A stretch of 64,000 bases of DNA. It comes from Geminicoccus sp. (GTDB lineage Bacteria > Pseudomonadota > Alphaproteobacteria > UBA7985). A model generated the notes under the pieces. That model did not search any database and was not told the DNA's origin. It was given only the letters and a program-made list of their open reading frames with translations. The translations under genes and the position numbers were made by a program. Positions 9,774-19,213 of this stretch are shown piece after piece. Each line of letters opens with the position of its first letter. Position 1 is the first letter of the stretch. The stretch lies in NCBI GenBank assembly GCA_002708995.1, contig PAPT01000018.1:56962-120961 (forward strand). The letters run 5' to 3'.

Positions 9774-10576
9774 GCCTGACCGACGCCCAGCGCGACGCCT
9801 TCGCCAAGGCCCTGTTCGACGCCGACCGCAGCCAGAGCCAGATCCCGGTGATCAGTCAACAGCATCCGGGGCTGGATATGGAAGACGCCTACGCCATACA
9901 GGCGGCACTGGTGCGCCGGTTCGTCGACGCCGGGCGGGTGATCCGTGGCTGGAAGATCGGCCTGACGTCAAAGGCGATGCAGTACGCGCTCGATATCGAC
10001 ATCCCAGACAGCGGCGTGCTGTTCGAAGACATGTTCTTCGACAATGGCGGCGAGGTGCCCACGGCGCGCTTCATCGCCACCCGGATCGAGGCCGAAATCT
10101 GCTTCATCATGAAAGACGACCTGCAAGGCCCGGGGGTTAAGGCCGCCGATGTCATCGCGGCGACCAAAAGTATCTGCCCGTCGCTGGAGATTCTCGACAC
10201 CCGCATCATTCCCAAAGACCCCGACACCGGTGCCATCCGCAAGGTCACCGACACCATCAGCGATAACGCCGCCAACGCCGGGATCGTGCTGGGTGACGAG
10301 CGCCACGCCATCGATGCCTTTGATCTGCGCTGGGTTGGCGCCATCGTCAGCCGCGACGGCGAGGTCGAGGAAACCGGTCTGGGCGCGGGCGTGCTCAACG
10401 ACCCGGTGGAGGGTATCGTCTGGCTGGCCAACCGGCTGGCGCAGTACGGCGACAAGATCAGCGCCGGCGACGTGGTGCTCAGCGGCTCGTTCATCCGGCC
10501 GGTGCAGGCCCCCAGAGGATCGCTGATCGAGGCTGATTTCGGCGCCTTCGGACAGGTTTCCTGCCGCTTCGTCTGA
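9770..10576 (+). CDS. hpaH: 2-oxo-hept-3-ene-1,7-dioate hydratase
   Basis: Hydratase family: AYAIQAALVRRFVDAGRVIRGWKIGLTSKAMQ; ATGA overlap with hpaG. Confidence 0.88.
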   Translation: MSLTDAQRDAFAKALFDADRSQSQIPVISQQHPGLDMEDAYAIQAALVRRFVDAGRVIRGWKIGLTSKAMQYALDIDIPDSGVLFEDMFFDNGGEVPTARFIATRIEAEICFIMKDDLQGPGVKAADVIAATKSICPSLEILDTRIIPKDPDTGAIRKVTDTISDNAANAGIVLGDERHAIDAFDLRWVGAIVSRDGEVEETGLGAGVLNDPVEGIVWLANRLAQYGDKISAGDVVLSGSFIRPVQAPRGSLIEADFGAFGQVSCRFV

Positions 10577-10644
10577 GCGACTTTTTCCCAGTTTTATCAA
10601 AGAAAACAGTTGCTTCAGGCGAAGTTTGCAATAATAGTTAACAT

Positions 10645-11142
10645 ATGAATGATTTTGACATGAACGGTATCGACATCCTGGAGCGCCCGGGCTTTGAAAC
10701 CAGCCTGCCGATGATGCTCTATCGCGTGCTCGACGCGATCATGCCCGCCTACCGTGCGCTGTTCGCAGAGTACGGGCTGACCGAGCAGCAGTGGCGGGTG
10801 CTGCGCACGCTTTGGGACAACGAAAGCCTGTCGAGCACGGACGTGGCCGCGCGCACCCTGATCCCGGCGGCGAGCTTGGTCGGCGTGCTGGACCGGCTCG
10901 AACGCAAGGGCCTGATCGCTCGGATCCGCTCGGTTGAAGACCGCCGCGTGGTCATCGCCAAACTGACCGCCGAGGGGCGCGCGCTCGAGCGACAGATTGC
11001 CCCGCGTCTCGATGATATTCAGGCCTCGGTGCGGGCCTGCGTCAGCCCCGAGCAGTGGCAGGCGCTCACGCAGATACTGAAGGAATTCGAAGCCGGGCCC
11101 CGGCCCGCCGCTTCGCAGGAGGAGGACCGACAGCATGCTTAA
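10645..11142 (+). CDS. Second MarR-family regulator, HpaR-like
   Basis: FETSLPMMLYRVLDAIMPAYRALFAEYGLTEQQWRVLRTLWDNESLSSTDVAARTLIPAASLVGVLDRLERKGLI; overlaps start of hpaB. Confidence 0.8.
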   Translation: MNDFDMNGIDILERPGFETSLPMMLYRVLDAIMPAYRALFAEYGLTEQQWRVLRTLWDNESLSSTDVAARTLIPAASLVGVLDRLERKGLIARIRSVEDRRVVIAKLTAEGRALERQIAPRLDDIQASVRACVSPEQWQALTQILKEFEAGPRPAASQEEDRQHA

Positions 11143-12622
11143 GACCAACCCGACCGGCGCCGGTAAGGGCGTCCGCACGGCCGCCGAATACCTCGCCGGG
11201 CTGCAGGATGACCGCGAGGTCTGGACCGGCGGTGAGCGCGTCAAGGACGTGACCACCCACCCGGCGACGCGGCGGGGGGCGGCGACGCTGGCCAGCTTCC
11301 TCGAACGCCAGTCCGACCCGGCGCTGCTCGACACCCTGACGTACGAGGACGAGGACGGCGACCGTTGCGCCATGGCGTTCATGCTGCCCAAATCCAAGGA
11401 AGACGTGAAGCGGCGCGGCAAGGCCTACTATGAGTGGGCTACCTGGTCGCACGGCATGTTCGGCCGGACCCCCGATTATAAGAACGCCTCGCTGATGGCC
11501 TTCGCCGGTGCTGCGCAGTGGCTCGATCTTGGCACCGAGCGCGGGATGGGGAACCCTGACTTCACCCAGAACATGCGCAACTACTACGACTACGCCCGCA
11601 AGAACGATCTGGTGCTGACCCACACGCTGCTCAACCCGCACAAGTCCCACGCCGTTGCCGGGCAAGGGCGGTTTGACGACGAGGTCGCGCTGCACGTCGT
11701 GCGCGAGACCGACGCTGGGATCATCGTCCGGGGCGCGCGCCTGCTCGCCACGCTCGGTCCGACGGCGGACGAAATCGAGGTCTTCCCTTCGACCGTGCTC
11801 AAGGGCTCGGATGAGAATATTCCCTTCGCCTTTGCCTTCGCCATCCCAATTGCCACCCCGGGGCTGAAGCTGCTGGCGCGCGATACCTACGATCTGGGCA
11901 AGAGCCACTTCGATGCGCCGCTGTCCTCGCGGTTCGAGGAAATGGACGCCGTCGTGATCTTCGACGACGTGCTGGTGCCGTGGGAGCGGCTGTTCATGTA
12001 CCGCGAGCCGGGCCTGTGCAATCAGGCCTTCGCCAAGACCAACGCGGTCGTGCACATGATGCATCAAGTCGCCTGCGGCAAGCTGGCCAAGGCCGAGTTC
12101 ATGGTCGGCCTGATGTCGGCGATCGCGCAGTCGTCTGCGCGCGACAAGGACCTGCACGTCAAGGGCATGATCGCTGAGGTAATGATGATGTGCGAGACCG
12201 TGCGGGCGCTGCTGTTCTCTGCCGAGGAGCAGGCGCAAGAGGATGAGTGGGGCAACTGGATCCCGCTGCGCTGTCCGCTGGACACCTCGCGCAACCTGTT
12301 CCCGAAGATGTACCCGCGCATGGTCGAGATCCTGCAGCTGCTGGGGTCGAGCTCGCTGATGGCGACGCCGGCAGAGGCTGATTTCTCCAACGAAATCTCC
12401 GAGGACGTGGCCCGCTACTTCCAGCTCGCCAACCTTGAATCGCGCGATCGTGTGGCGCTGTTCCGGCTGGCGCACGATGTCTGTGTCAGTGGTTTCGGCA
12501 GCCGTCAGGCGCTGTACGAGCGGTTCTTCTTCGGCCCGCCCGCACTCATGCATTCGCTGTACTACGACCTCTATGACAAGGAGCCGCTGATCGGCCGAGT
12601 CAACGATTTGATCAAGGCCTGA
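11135..12622 (+). CDS. hpaB: 4-hydroxyphenylacetate 3-monooxygenase, oxygenase component
   Basis: HpaB family: GVRTAAEYLAGLQDDREVWTGGERVKDVTTHPATRRG, LVPWERLFMY. Confidence 0.9.
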   Translation: MLKTNPTGAGKGVRTAAEYLAGLQDDREVWTGGERVKDVTTHPATRRGAATLASFLERQSDPALLDTLTYEDEDGDRCAMAFMLPKSKEDVKRRGKAYYEWATWSHGMFGRTPDYKNASLMAFAGAAQWLDLGTERGMGNPDFTQNMRNYYDYARKNDLVLTHTLLNPHKSHAVAGQGRFDDEVALHVVRETDAGIIVRGARLLATLGPTADEIEVFPSTVLKGSDENIPFAFAFAIPIATPGLKLLARDTYDLGKSHFDAPLSSRFEEMDAVVIFDDVLVPWERLFMYREPGLCNQAFAKTNAVVHMMHQVACGKLAKAEFMVGLMSAIAQSSARDKDLHVKGMIAEVMMMCETVRALLFSAEEQAQEDEWGNWIPLRCPLDTSRNLFPKMYPRMVEILQLLGSSSLMATPAEADFSNEISEDVARYFQLANLESRDRVALFRLAHDVCVSGFGSRQALYERFFFGPPALMHSLYYDLYDKEPLIGRVNDLIKA

Positions 12623-12699
12623 TAAGGCGCCGATCAAGGCTTGATGAAGGCTCCGGTCTTCCCCTAGTCTGACGCGCAGTCAGTAACGGGAAGACGCAC

Positions 12700-13926
12700 T
12701 TGAGCCTCGATCAGAATTTCCGGCCACCACGGCAGCAGCGCTACGACGTGGTTATCGTTGGCGGTGCCATGTACGGTTCGTCGATCGCCTGGTGGACGGC
12801 GAGCAACCCCGACTTTGACGGCTCGATTCTGGTGGTCGAGCGCGACCCCAGCTACGCCTTAGCCTCGACCAGCCACACCAATTCCTGCATCCGCCAGCAG
12901 TTCAGCAACGAGATCAACGTCCGCATCTCACAGTTCGGCGCTCACTTCATCCGCAACTTCCGCGACTTCATGGGCGGGGACGAGCGGGTGCCGGATATCG
13001 TGCTGCAGAGCTTCGGCTATCTCTATCTGGCCGACAATCAGGCCTTCGCCGACCTACTGAGCCAGAACCAGCAGATCCAGTCGGACCTCGGCGCGGGCAC
13101 GCGCATGCTCAGCCGCGAGCAGATCGCGGCGCAATTCCCGTTCTACCAGCTCGACGACATCATCGCCGGCAGCCACAACCCGGTCGACGAGGGCTATTTC
13201 GACGGCGCGACCATCTTTGACTGGTGGCGGCGTTCGGCGCGCGAGCGCGGGGTCGAATACTGCACCAACGAAGTCGTCGGCATGGACCTCAATCCGGCCG
13301 GGTCCGCCGTGGACGCCGTGCGGCTGGCGACCGGAGAGACCATCGCCTGCGGACAGGTGGTCAACGCCAGCGGCCCCCGGGCGGGCGAAACCGCGCGCAT
13401 GATCGGTGCGGAGCTGCCCGTGGAGCCGCGCAAGCGCTTCACGTTTATCTTTGATGCTGCTGAGCCGCTGGATCAGGACCTGCCGCTGACCATCGACCCC
13501 AGCGGGGTGCACATGCGCACCGACGGGCGCTACTACCTCGCCGGCAGTCCACCCGAAGAAGGTGACGATCCGGCAGTGGCCTACGACGACTTCGCGGCGG
13601 ATCACGGGCTGTGGGAGAACAAGGTCTGGCCGGTGCTGGCCAGCCGCGTGCCCCAGTTCGAGCGGATCAAGCTGATCAACTCGTGGGTTGGGCACTATGC
13701 CTTCAACACCCTCGATCAGAACGCCATCATCGGCCCGCACAGCCAGGTCAGCAACTTCCTGTTTTCCAATGGTTTTTCCGGGCACGGCTTCCAGCAGTCA
13801 CCGGCGCTCGGGCGCGGTCTGTCAGAGTGGCTGATGTACGGTGAATACCGCAACCTCGACCTCAGCCCCTTCGGTTTCGACCGGATCGAAGCCGGGCACC
13901 CCTTCCTCGAAAAGGCAGTAATCTGA
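12700..13926 (+). CDS. FAD-dependent oxidoreductase (DAO family)
   Basis: DVVIVGGAMYGSSIAWW; C-terminal NGFSGHGFQQSPALGRGLSEWL. Confidence 0.85.
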   Translation: MSLDQNFRPPRQQRYDVVIVGGAMYGSSIAWWTASNPDFDGSILVVERDPSYALASTSHTNSCIRQQFSNEINVRISQFGAHFIRNFRDFMGGDERVPDIVLQSFGYLYLADNQAFADLLSQNQQIQSDLGAGTRMLSREQIAAQFPFYQLDDIIAGSHNPVDEGYFDGATIFDWWRRSARERGVEYCTNEVVGMDLNPAGSAVDAVRLATGETIACGQVVNASGPRAGETARMIGAELPVEPRKRFTFIFDAAEPLDQDLPLTIDPSGVHMRTDGRYYLAGSPPEEGDDPAVAYDDFAADHGLWENKVWPVLASRVPQFERIKLINSWVGHYAFNTLDQNAIIGPHSQVSNFLFSNGFSGHGFQQSPALGRGLSEWLMYGEYRNLDLSPFGFDRIEAGHPFLEKAVI

Positions 13927-14639
13927 TGACCTCTCCCTCTGAAAAGCCCGTCGCAATGATTATCGGCGGTGGCAGCGGTATCGGTGCTGATGCCGCCAGA
14001 AAGATGAACGAGCTGGGTTACGCGGTCGCCATCCTGTCTTCCAGCGGCAAGGGCGAGGCGCTGGCGCAGTCGCTGGGCGGTTTCGGCTTCACCGGCTCCA
14101 ATCTTGAACCGGCCAATCTGAGCGCCTTTGTCGAGGGCACGATGGCCCAGTTTGGCCGCATCGACGCGCTGATCAACTGCGCGGGTCACGGCCCCAAGGG
14201 ACCGGTGCTGGAGATCAGCGACGAGGACTGGCATCTGGGGCTGGACTACTACCTGCTCAACGTCATTCGCGCGACCCGGCTGGTGGCGCCGATCATGGTG
14301 GCTCAGGGCAGCGGCGCCATCGTCAATGTCTCCACCTTTGCCGTGTTCGAGCCAGACCCGGATTTTCCAACATCGGCCGTCTTCCGCGCCGGTCTGGCGG
14401 GCTTCACCAAGCTGTTTGCGGACAAGCACGCGGGCGACGGGGTGCGGATGAACAACGTCCTGCCGGGCTTCATCGACAGCCTGCCGGAGAAGCCCGATCG
14501 CGTGGCGCGCATTCCCGCCGGTCGCTACGCTCGGGTGCGCGAGCTGTCGGAGAGCATCGCCTTTCTCGCCACCGATGCGTCGAGCTATATCACCGGGCAG
14601 AACCTGCGGGTTGACGGCGGGCTGACCCAGTCGGTCTAG
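13926..14639 (+). CDS. SDR-family oxidoreductase
   Basis: MIIGGGSGIGADAARKM; C-terminal SYITGQNLRVDGGLTQSV. Confidence 0.85.
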   Translation: MTSPSEKPVAMIIGGGSGIGADAARKMNELGYAVAILSSSGKGEALAQSLGGFGFTGSNLEPANLSAFVEGTMAQFGRIDALINCAGHGPKGPVLEISDEDWHLGLDYYLLNVIRATRLVAPIMVAQGSGAIVNVSTFAVFEPDPDFPTSAVFRAGLAGFTKLFADKHAGDGVRMNNVLPGFIDSLPEKPDRVARIPAGRYARVRELSESIAFLATDASSYITGQNLRVDGGLTQSV

Positions 14640-14656
14640 CCGACCAGCCGCGCTGT

Positions 14657-15130
14657 TCAGCCTTCGCCCAGCCCGTCTTCCGTCTGCGGCCCTTCTTCTG
14701 GCGCGAGACCGAGGCGCGGCAGTTCCACCTTGGGACAGCGATCCATGATCACCCGCAGCCCGGCTGCTTCGGCGCGGGCGGCGGCGGTTTCGTTGATTAC
14801 GCCTTCCTGCATCCAGATGGCGCGCAGACCCAGCCGCTCTCGCTGGGCGAGGGCCTCGTCGACGACCCCGTCGGCCGCTTCCGCGTTGCGGAAGATGTCG
14901 ACCATCTCCACCGGTCCCGGAACATCAGCGAGTGACGCAGAGACCGGCTGCCCGAGGATGGTCTGACCGGCCAGGCCCGGGTTGACAGGGTAGACCTGAT
15001 AGTCCTGCTCGAGCAGGTAGGCCATGACCTTGAACGAGTCCCGCTCGGGGTTGGCGCTGGCGCCCACCAAAGCGATGTGCGGGGCGCTTTGGAGCACGTC
15101 GCGGATCAGGCTGTCGTCGTAGTCGGGCAT
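14657..15130 (-). CDS. CoA-binding (YccU-like) protein
   Basis: IALVGASANPERDSFKVMAYLLEQDYQVYPVNPGLAGQTILGQPVSASLADVP. Confidence 0.85.
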   Translation of the reverse strand: MPDYDDSLIRDVLQSAPHIALVGASANPERDSFKVMAYLLEQDYQVYPVNPGLAGQTILGQPVSASLADVPGPVEMVDIFRNAEAADGVVDEALAQRERLGLRAIWMQEGVINETAAARAEAAGLRVIMDRCPKVELPRLGLAPEEGPQTEDGLGEG

Positions 15131-15307
15131 GGGGTGGTCTCCTTCTGCGGTTGGTGCAGCGGTAAACTGTGAAGGCCGACGTCGCAATCCCCTGCGTTTT
15201 CGGCGGGTTTCGACCTAGACAAGCCCTGACCGACGAAGGATGCTGACCAACTCGGAAACAGTCCGCACCAGCGCCTACGCGCGCTGACCGGACAGAAGGA
15301 GGATACC

Positions 15308-16318
15308 ATGAAAAAGCTTATTCTGGCGGCGGCAGGTCTGCTGCTGATGACCACGGCGGCGGCGGCTCAGGAAGTCACACTTCGCCTGCACCACTTCATG
15401 GGGGAGAAGGCGCCCCTACACGGCAAGATGATGGTTCCGCTCGCGGCAGCCATCGAAGAGGCCTCTGAAGGCCGGATGAAGGTCGAGGTTTTCTCAGGCA
15501 TGTCTTTGGGCGGCCGCCCCGGTGATCTCTACGACCAGGCCGCTGACGGCGCGGTCGATATCGTTGTTACCCTGCCGGGCTACACCGCCGGTCGCTTTAA
15601 CCGCTCTGAGGTCTTTGAACTGCCGTTCATGATGAAGGACCCAGTTGCGACCGCTGAAGCCTACTACGATCTGATCACGCAGGACCTGCAGGACGGCGAG
15701 TTCGAGGAAACCAAGATTCTGACCTCGTGGGTCCACGGCCCGGGCGTGCTTCACTCCAAGGAGCCGATCAGCAGCCTCGAAGACATGGTGGGGCAGGAAA
15801 TGCGCGGCCCGACCCGCGTGGTCACCGACCTGCTGGGTGAGCTGGGTGCAACCCCCGTGGGTATGCCGCTGCCGCTGATCCCGGAAAACCTGTCCAAGGG
15901 CGTGATTTCCGGCACCGTACTGCCGTGGGAAGTGACCCCATCGATCCGTCTGGCCGAGCTGGTTTCCAACCACACCGAGCTGTCGGGTGACACCTCGCTG
16001 TACACGGCCGTGTTCATCATGGCGATGAACTGGGATTCCTACGAAGGCCTGCCTGATGATCTGCGCCAGATCCTCGATGACCACACCGGCAAGGGGCTGG
16101 CTGCCTCGACCGCTCAGGTTATGCTCGACGCCGATGCCGGTGGCCGTAACGTCGCTTCGGGAAACACCTTCATCACCCTTGATGGTGCTGAAGTCGAGCG
16201 CTGGAAGGCTGCAGCCCAGCCTGTGGTCGACCGCTGGGTCACCCGCGCGGGCGAAATGGGCTTCGATGGTGAAGCCGCCATTGCACAGGCACGCGCGCTG
16301 ATCGACGCAAACCTGTAA
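15308..16318 (+). CDS. TRAP transporter substrate-binding protein (DctP family)
   Basis: Signal peptide; LRLHHFMGEKAPLHGKMMVPLAAAIEEASEGRMKVEVF. Confidence 0.9.
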   Translation: MKKLILAAAGLLLMTTAAAAQEVTLRLHHFMGEKAPLHGKMMVPLAAAIEEASEGRMKVEVFSGMSLGGRPGDLYDQAADGAVDIVVTLPGYTAGRFNRSEVFELPFMMKDPVATAEAYYDLITQDLQDGEFEETKILTSWVHGPGVLHSKEPISSLEDMVGQEMRGPTRVVTDLLGELGATPVGMPLPLIPENLSKGVISGTVLPWEVTPSIRLAELVSNHTELSGDTSLYTAVFIMAMNWDSYEGLPDDLRQILDDHTGKGLAASTAQVMLDADAGGRNVASGNTFITLDGAEVERWKAAAQPVVDRWVTRAGEMGFDGEAAIAQARALIDANL

Positions 16319-16340
16319 TCCCACGCTGACCGTGGCATTG

Positions 16341-16376
16341 ACGCTGGCGCACGCTAAAGTGTGCCAGCGTTTTTTT
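16341..16376 (+). terminator. Intrinsic terminator between dctP and dctQM
   Basis: ACGCTGGCGCAC-gctaaa-GTGTGCCAGCGT stem (one G.T) followed by seven T. Confidence 0.88.
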
Positions 16377-16413
16377 GGGGGTTATCGGCGGGTGAGAGGC
16401 GCAGGACTGACAG

Positions 16414-17070
16414 GTGTTTGCCGTACTTGATCGCTGGATGGAGCGGGGTGCCGCCGGTATTGCGCTGGTGGGCGGGTTGGGCCTGATCCTCGCCATTTCG
16501 GTAACCTGCCTGAGTGTGGTGCTGAAGCTGGTTCGGCGCAGCCTCGATGCTGTGCTCGGGCGGTACTTCGAGACCGTGCCGTGGGGTGGCATTCGCCCGG
16601 TGCTGGGTGAGGAAGAACTGGTTTCCTTCGCCGTCGGCTTCGCGCTGTTCGCCGCCTTGCCCTGGGTCATGCTGAAAAAGGGCCATATCCGCATCGACCT
16701 GCTCGAGCCTTGGTTCGGCGCCCGGTTGAACCGCTGGCTAGATCTGATCGGCGACCTCGCGCTGACGGTGATTGCCTATCTGATCATGACCCAGCAATGG
16801 TATCTGATCTTCAAGAAGGCGCGGCGCTCTCAAGATCCGTTGCTCGATCTGGTCTTTGCCGGGGACTGGGCGACGGTGCTGGAGCGGGTGCGGGTGCGCG
16901 ACGAGAGCCAGATCCTCGGTCTCAAGCTCTGGCCCCTGCACATCGTCGCTGAAGTCTGTGTGATCCTGTTCTTCATCACGGCGGTATATTGCTGCCTGCG
17001 CAGCGCGCGGGCGCTGCTGCGGCCCTCTGCTGGTAGCGGAAACGGAACCGGGGAGGGTGGTCATGTTTGA
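16414..17070 (+). CDS. TRAP transporter small permease (DctQ family)
   Basis: GTG start; FAVGFALFAALPWVMLKKGHIRIDLLEPWFG; followed by DctM. Confidence 0.85.
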   Translation: MFAVLDRWMERGAAGIALVGGLGLILAISVTCLSVVLKLVRRSLDAVLGRYFETVPWGGIRPVLGEEELVSFAVGFALFAALPWVMLKKGHIRIDLLEPWFGARLNRWLDLIGDLALTVIAYLIMTQQWYLIFKKARRSQDPLLDLVFAGDWATVLERVRVRDESQILGLKLWPLHIVAEVCVILFFITAVYCCLRSARALLRPSAGSGNGTGEGGHV

Positions 17071-18415
17071 TCTCGCTACCGGCCTATTCAGCAACTTCCA
17101 GATTGGCCTGCTGTCGTTTCCGCTGTTGATTGCGCTGATCTTTCTGCGCATTCCGCTGGCGGCGAGCATGTTCATCGTCGGTCTGCTCGGCACGTGGCTG
17201 CTGGCGGGCGATATGCGGATGATGAACAATCAGCTCAAGACCTTCGCCTTCGGCACGCTGACCAACTATTCTTTTTCGATTATCCCGCTGTTCCTACTGA
17301 TGAGCGAATTCGCCACCCGCGCGGGCATGTCCCGGGCGCTGTTCAAGGCGGCAGAAGCGTGGCTGGGGCACCGGCGCGGCGGGGTCGCCATGGCAGCGAT
17401 TGGCGCGTCGGCAGGCTTTGGCGCAGTCTGCGGTTCGTCGCTGGCGACCGCCTCCTCGATGGGTAAGGCGGCGCTGCCGGAGTTGCAGCGGGCGGGTTAC
17501 TCCGGGGCGCTGGCCACCGGCACGCTCGCCGCAGGCGGGACGCTGGGGATCCTGATCCCGCCCTCGGTGGTGCTGGTGATCTACGCCATCCTCGCGGAAG
17601 AAAACATCGCCAAGCTGTTCACCGCTGCCTTTATCCCCGGCGCGCTGGCCATGCTCGGTTACATGATCACCATCGGCGTCTATGTCCGGCTCAACCCAGG
17701 CGCCGAACGGACGCTGCCGCGCCTGGCTTACATCGAGCGCTTCAGGGCGCTGGGACCGGTGTGGCCGGTGATGCTGATCTTTGCGCTGGTGATCGGCGGC
17801 ATCTACACTGGGTTGTTTTCGCCCACGGCGGCTGCGGCGGTCGGGGCCGGGGGGACCGCGATCCTCGCCTTTTTGAATGGTGGGCTGAGCATGCAGTCCG
17901 TGCGCGAATCTCTGCTGGCCACGGCCAAGACCTCGGGCATGATCTTCTTCATTATCCTCTCTGCCGGGGTCTATAATTCGTTCTTGTCCTCGGCGCTGGT
18001 GCCGCAGACCCTTGCCGGGTTCTTCAGCGAGAGCGGGCTGAACCCGTGGCTGATCCTGATCGGCATGCTGCTGCTCTATATCGTGCTCGGGACGGTCATG
18101 GACTCGCTGGCGATGATCTTCCTCACCGTGCCGATTTTCATCCCCATCGTCGCCCAGCTCGATCTGGGGCTGAGCGCGGGCGAGGTCGGTATCTGGTTCG
18201 GGATCCTGGTGCTGATGTCGGCTGAGATCGGGCTGATCACCCCGCCGGTGGGGCTCAACCTGTTCGTGATCAACGCCATGTCGCGGGACGTGAGCATCGC
18301 CGAGACTTACCGCGGGGCGCTGCCCTTTGTGGTCTCTGACATCATCCGCATTGTCATCCTCGTGGCCTTTCCGTTCATCACGCTGTTTCTGGTGCGCCTG
18401 TTCTATCCTGGATGA
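17057..18415 (+). CDS. TRAP transporter large permease (DctM family)
   Basis: GTLAAGGTLGILIPPSVVLVIYAILAEENIAKLFTAAFIPG. Confidence 0.92.
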   Translation: MVMFDLATGLFSNFQIGLLSFPLLIALIFLRIPLAASMFIVGLLGTWLLAGDMRMMNNQLKTFAFGTLTNYSFSIIPLFLLMSEFATRAGMSRALFKAAEAWLGHRRGGVAMAAIGASAGFGAVCGSSLATASSMGKAALPELQRAGYSGALATGTLAAGGTLGILIPPSVVLVIYAILAEENIAKLFTAAFIPGALAMLGYMITIGVYVRLNPGAERTLPRLAYIERFRALGPVWPVMLIFALVIGGIYTGLFSPTAAAAVGAGGTAILAFLNGGLSMQSVRESLLATAKTSGMIFFIILSAGVYNSFLSSALVPQTLAGFFSESGLNPWLILIGMLLLYIVLGTVMDSLAMIFLTVPIFIPIVAQLDLGLSAGEVGIWFGILVLMSAEIGLITPPVGLNLFVINAMSRDVSIAETYRGALPFVVSDIIRIVILVAFPFITLFLVRLFYPG

Positions 18416-18439
18416 TTGAGCGATCGGGGCTTAGACAGC

Positions 18440-19162
18440 CTAGAGCGCCTGTGCTCCCTGCCACAGCAGGCGAAGGGCGACGACGCTGACGATAAGTCTG
18501 AACACCAGCCGGAACAACCCATCGCTGATCCGGTGGCTGACGCGCTTTCCGGCCCACGCACCGGCGAAGCCGACGGCGGTCGCAACGATGATGTGCTGGA
18601 TGTAGGGGCGGAAGTCAAAGCCCAGCGAGCCGTAGCCCAGCACCTTGAAAACGTCTGCGGTGAGCATGCAGAAGGCCAGCGTGCCGGTCAGGGCACCCTT
18701 GGTCATCGGCGTGTTGATCACCACGGCCTGCAGCAGGCCGCCCAGCCCCAGCGTCGTTGCCATGAACGTATGGACAGCCCCCAGCGGCAGGAAGGGAATC
18801 CGCCGGTCCCGCAGCCAGATCGACGGCGGCACCCAGACCATCAGCAGCAGGATCAGCGCCAGCCCGACCCGAAGCGCGGTCTCGGGCAGGGAGAAAAACA
18901 CCAGCGCCCCGGTCAGTACGCCCAGCGTGGCGCCGAGGCTGAACATCAGGCAGATGCGCCAGTTGATCTCCGCCCGGAACAGCGCGACACGGCCAACCAG
19001 TGATCCGGCCGATGCCGGCCCCATGAGTGGGATGGCGACCGAGGGCGGGAACACCAGCGTCAGCGTGGCCAGCACGATGAACACACCGCCGGTGGCGAAG
19101 GCTGCGTTGATGAAGGCCGCGATGAAGCAGCCGAAGCCAACAATAAGGATCGATGCATCCAT
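18440..19162 (-). CDS. TauE/SafE-type sulfite exporter/permease
   Basis: Hydrophobic; FINAAFATGGVFIVLATLTLVFPPSVAIPLMGPASAGSLVGRVALF. Confidence 0.78.
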   Translation of the reverse strand: MDASILIVGFGCFIAAFINAAFATGGVFIVLATLTLVFPPSVAIPLMGPASAGSLVGRVALFRAEINWRICLMFSLGATLGVLTGALVFFSLPETALRVGLALILLLMVWVPPSIWLRDRRIPFLPLGAVHTFMATTLGLGGLLQAVVINTPMTKGALTGTLAFCMLTADVFKVLGYGSLGFDFRPYIQHIIVATAVGFAGAWAGKRVSHRISDGLFRLVFRLIVSVVALRLLWQGAQAL

Positions 19163-19213
19163 GTGGGTTGTTCCGTCGCTTTGGCGGGTCGCTCAGGTCA
19201 TTGATGGTGTCGC

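Noticed and set aside
11066-12637. 523-aa minus-strand ORF opposite hpaB
   Set aside because: Antisense shadow of a high-GC gene; low-complexity Arg/His/Gly composition, no recognisable domain.
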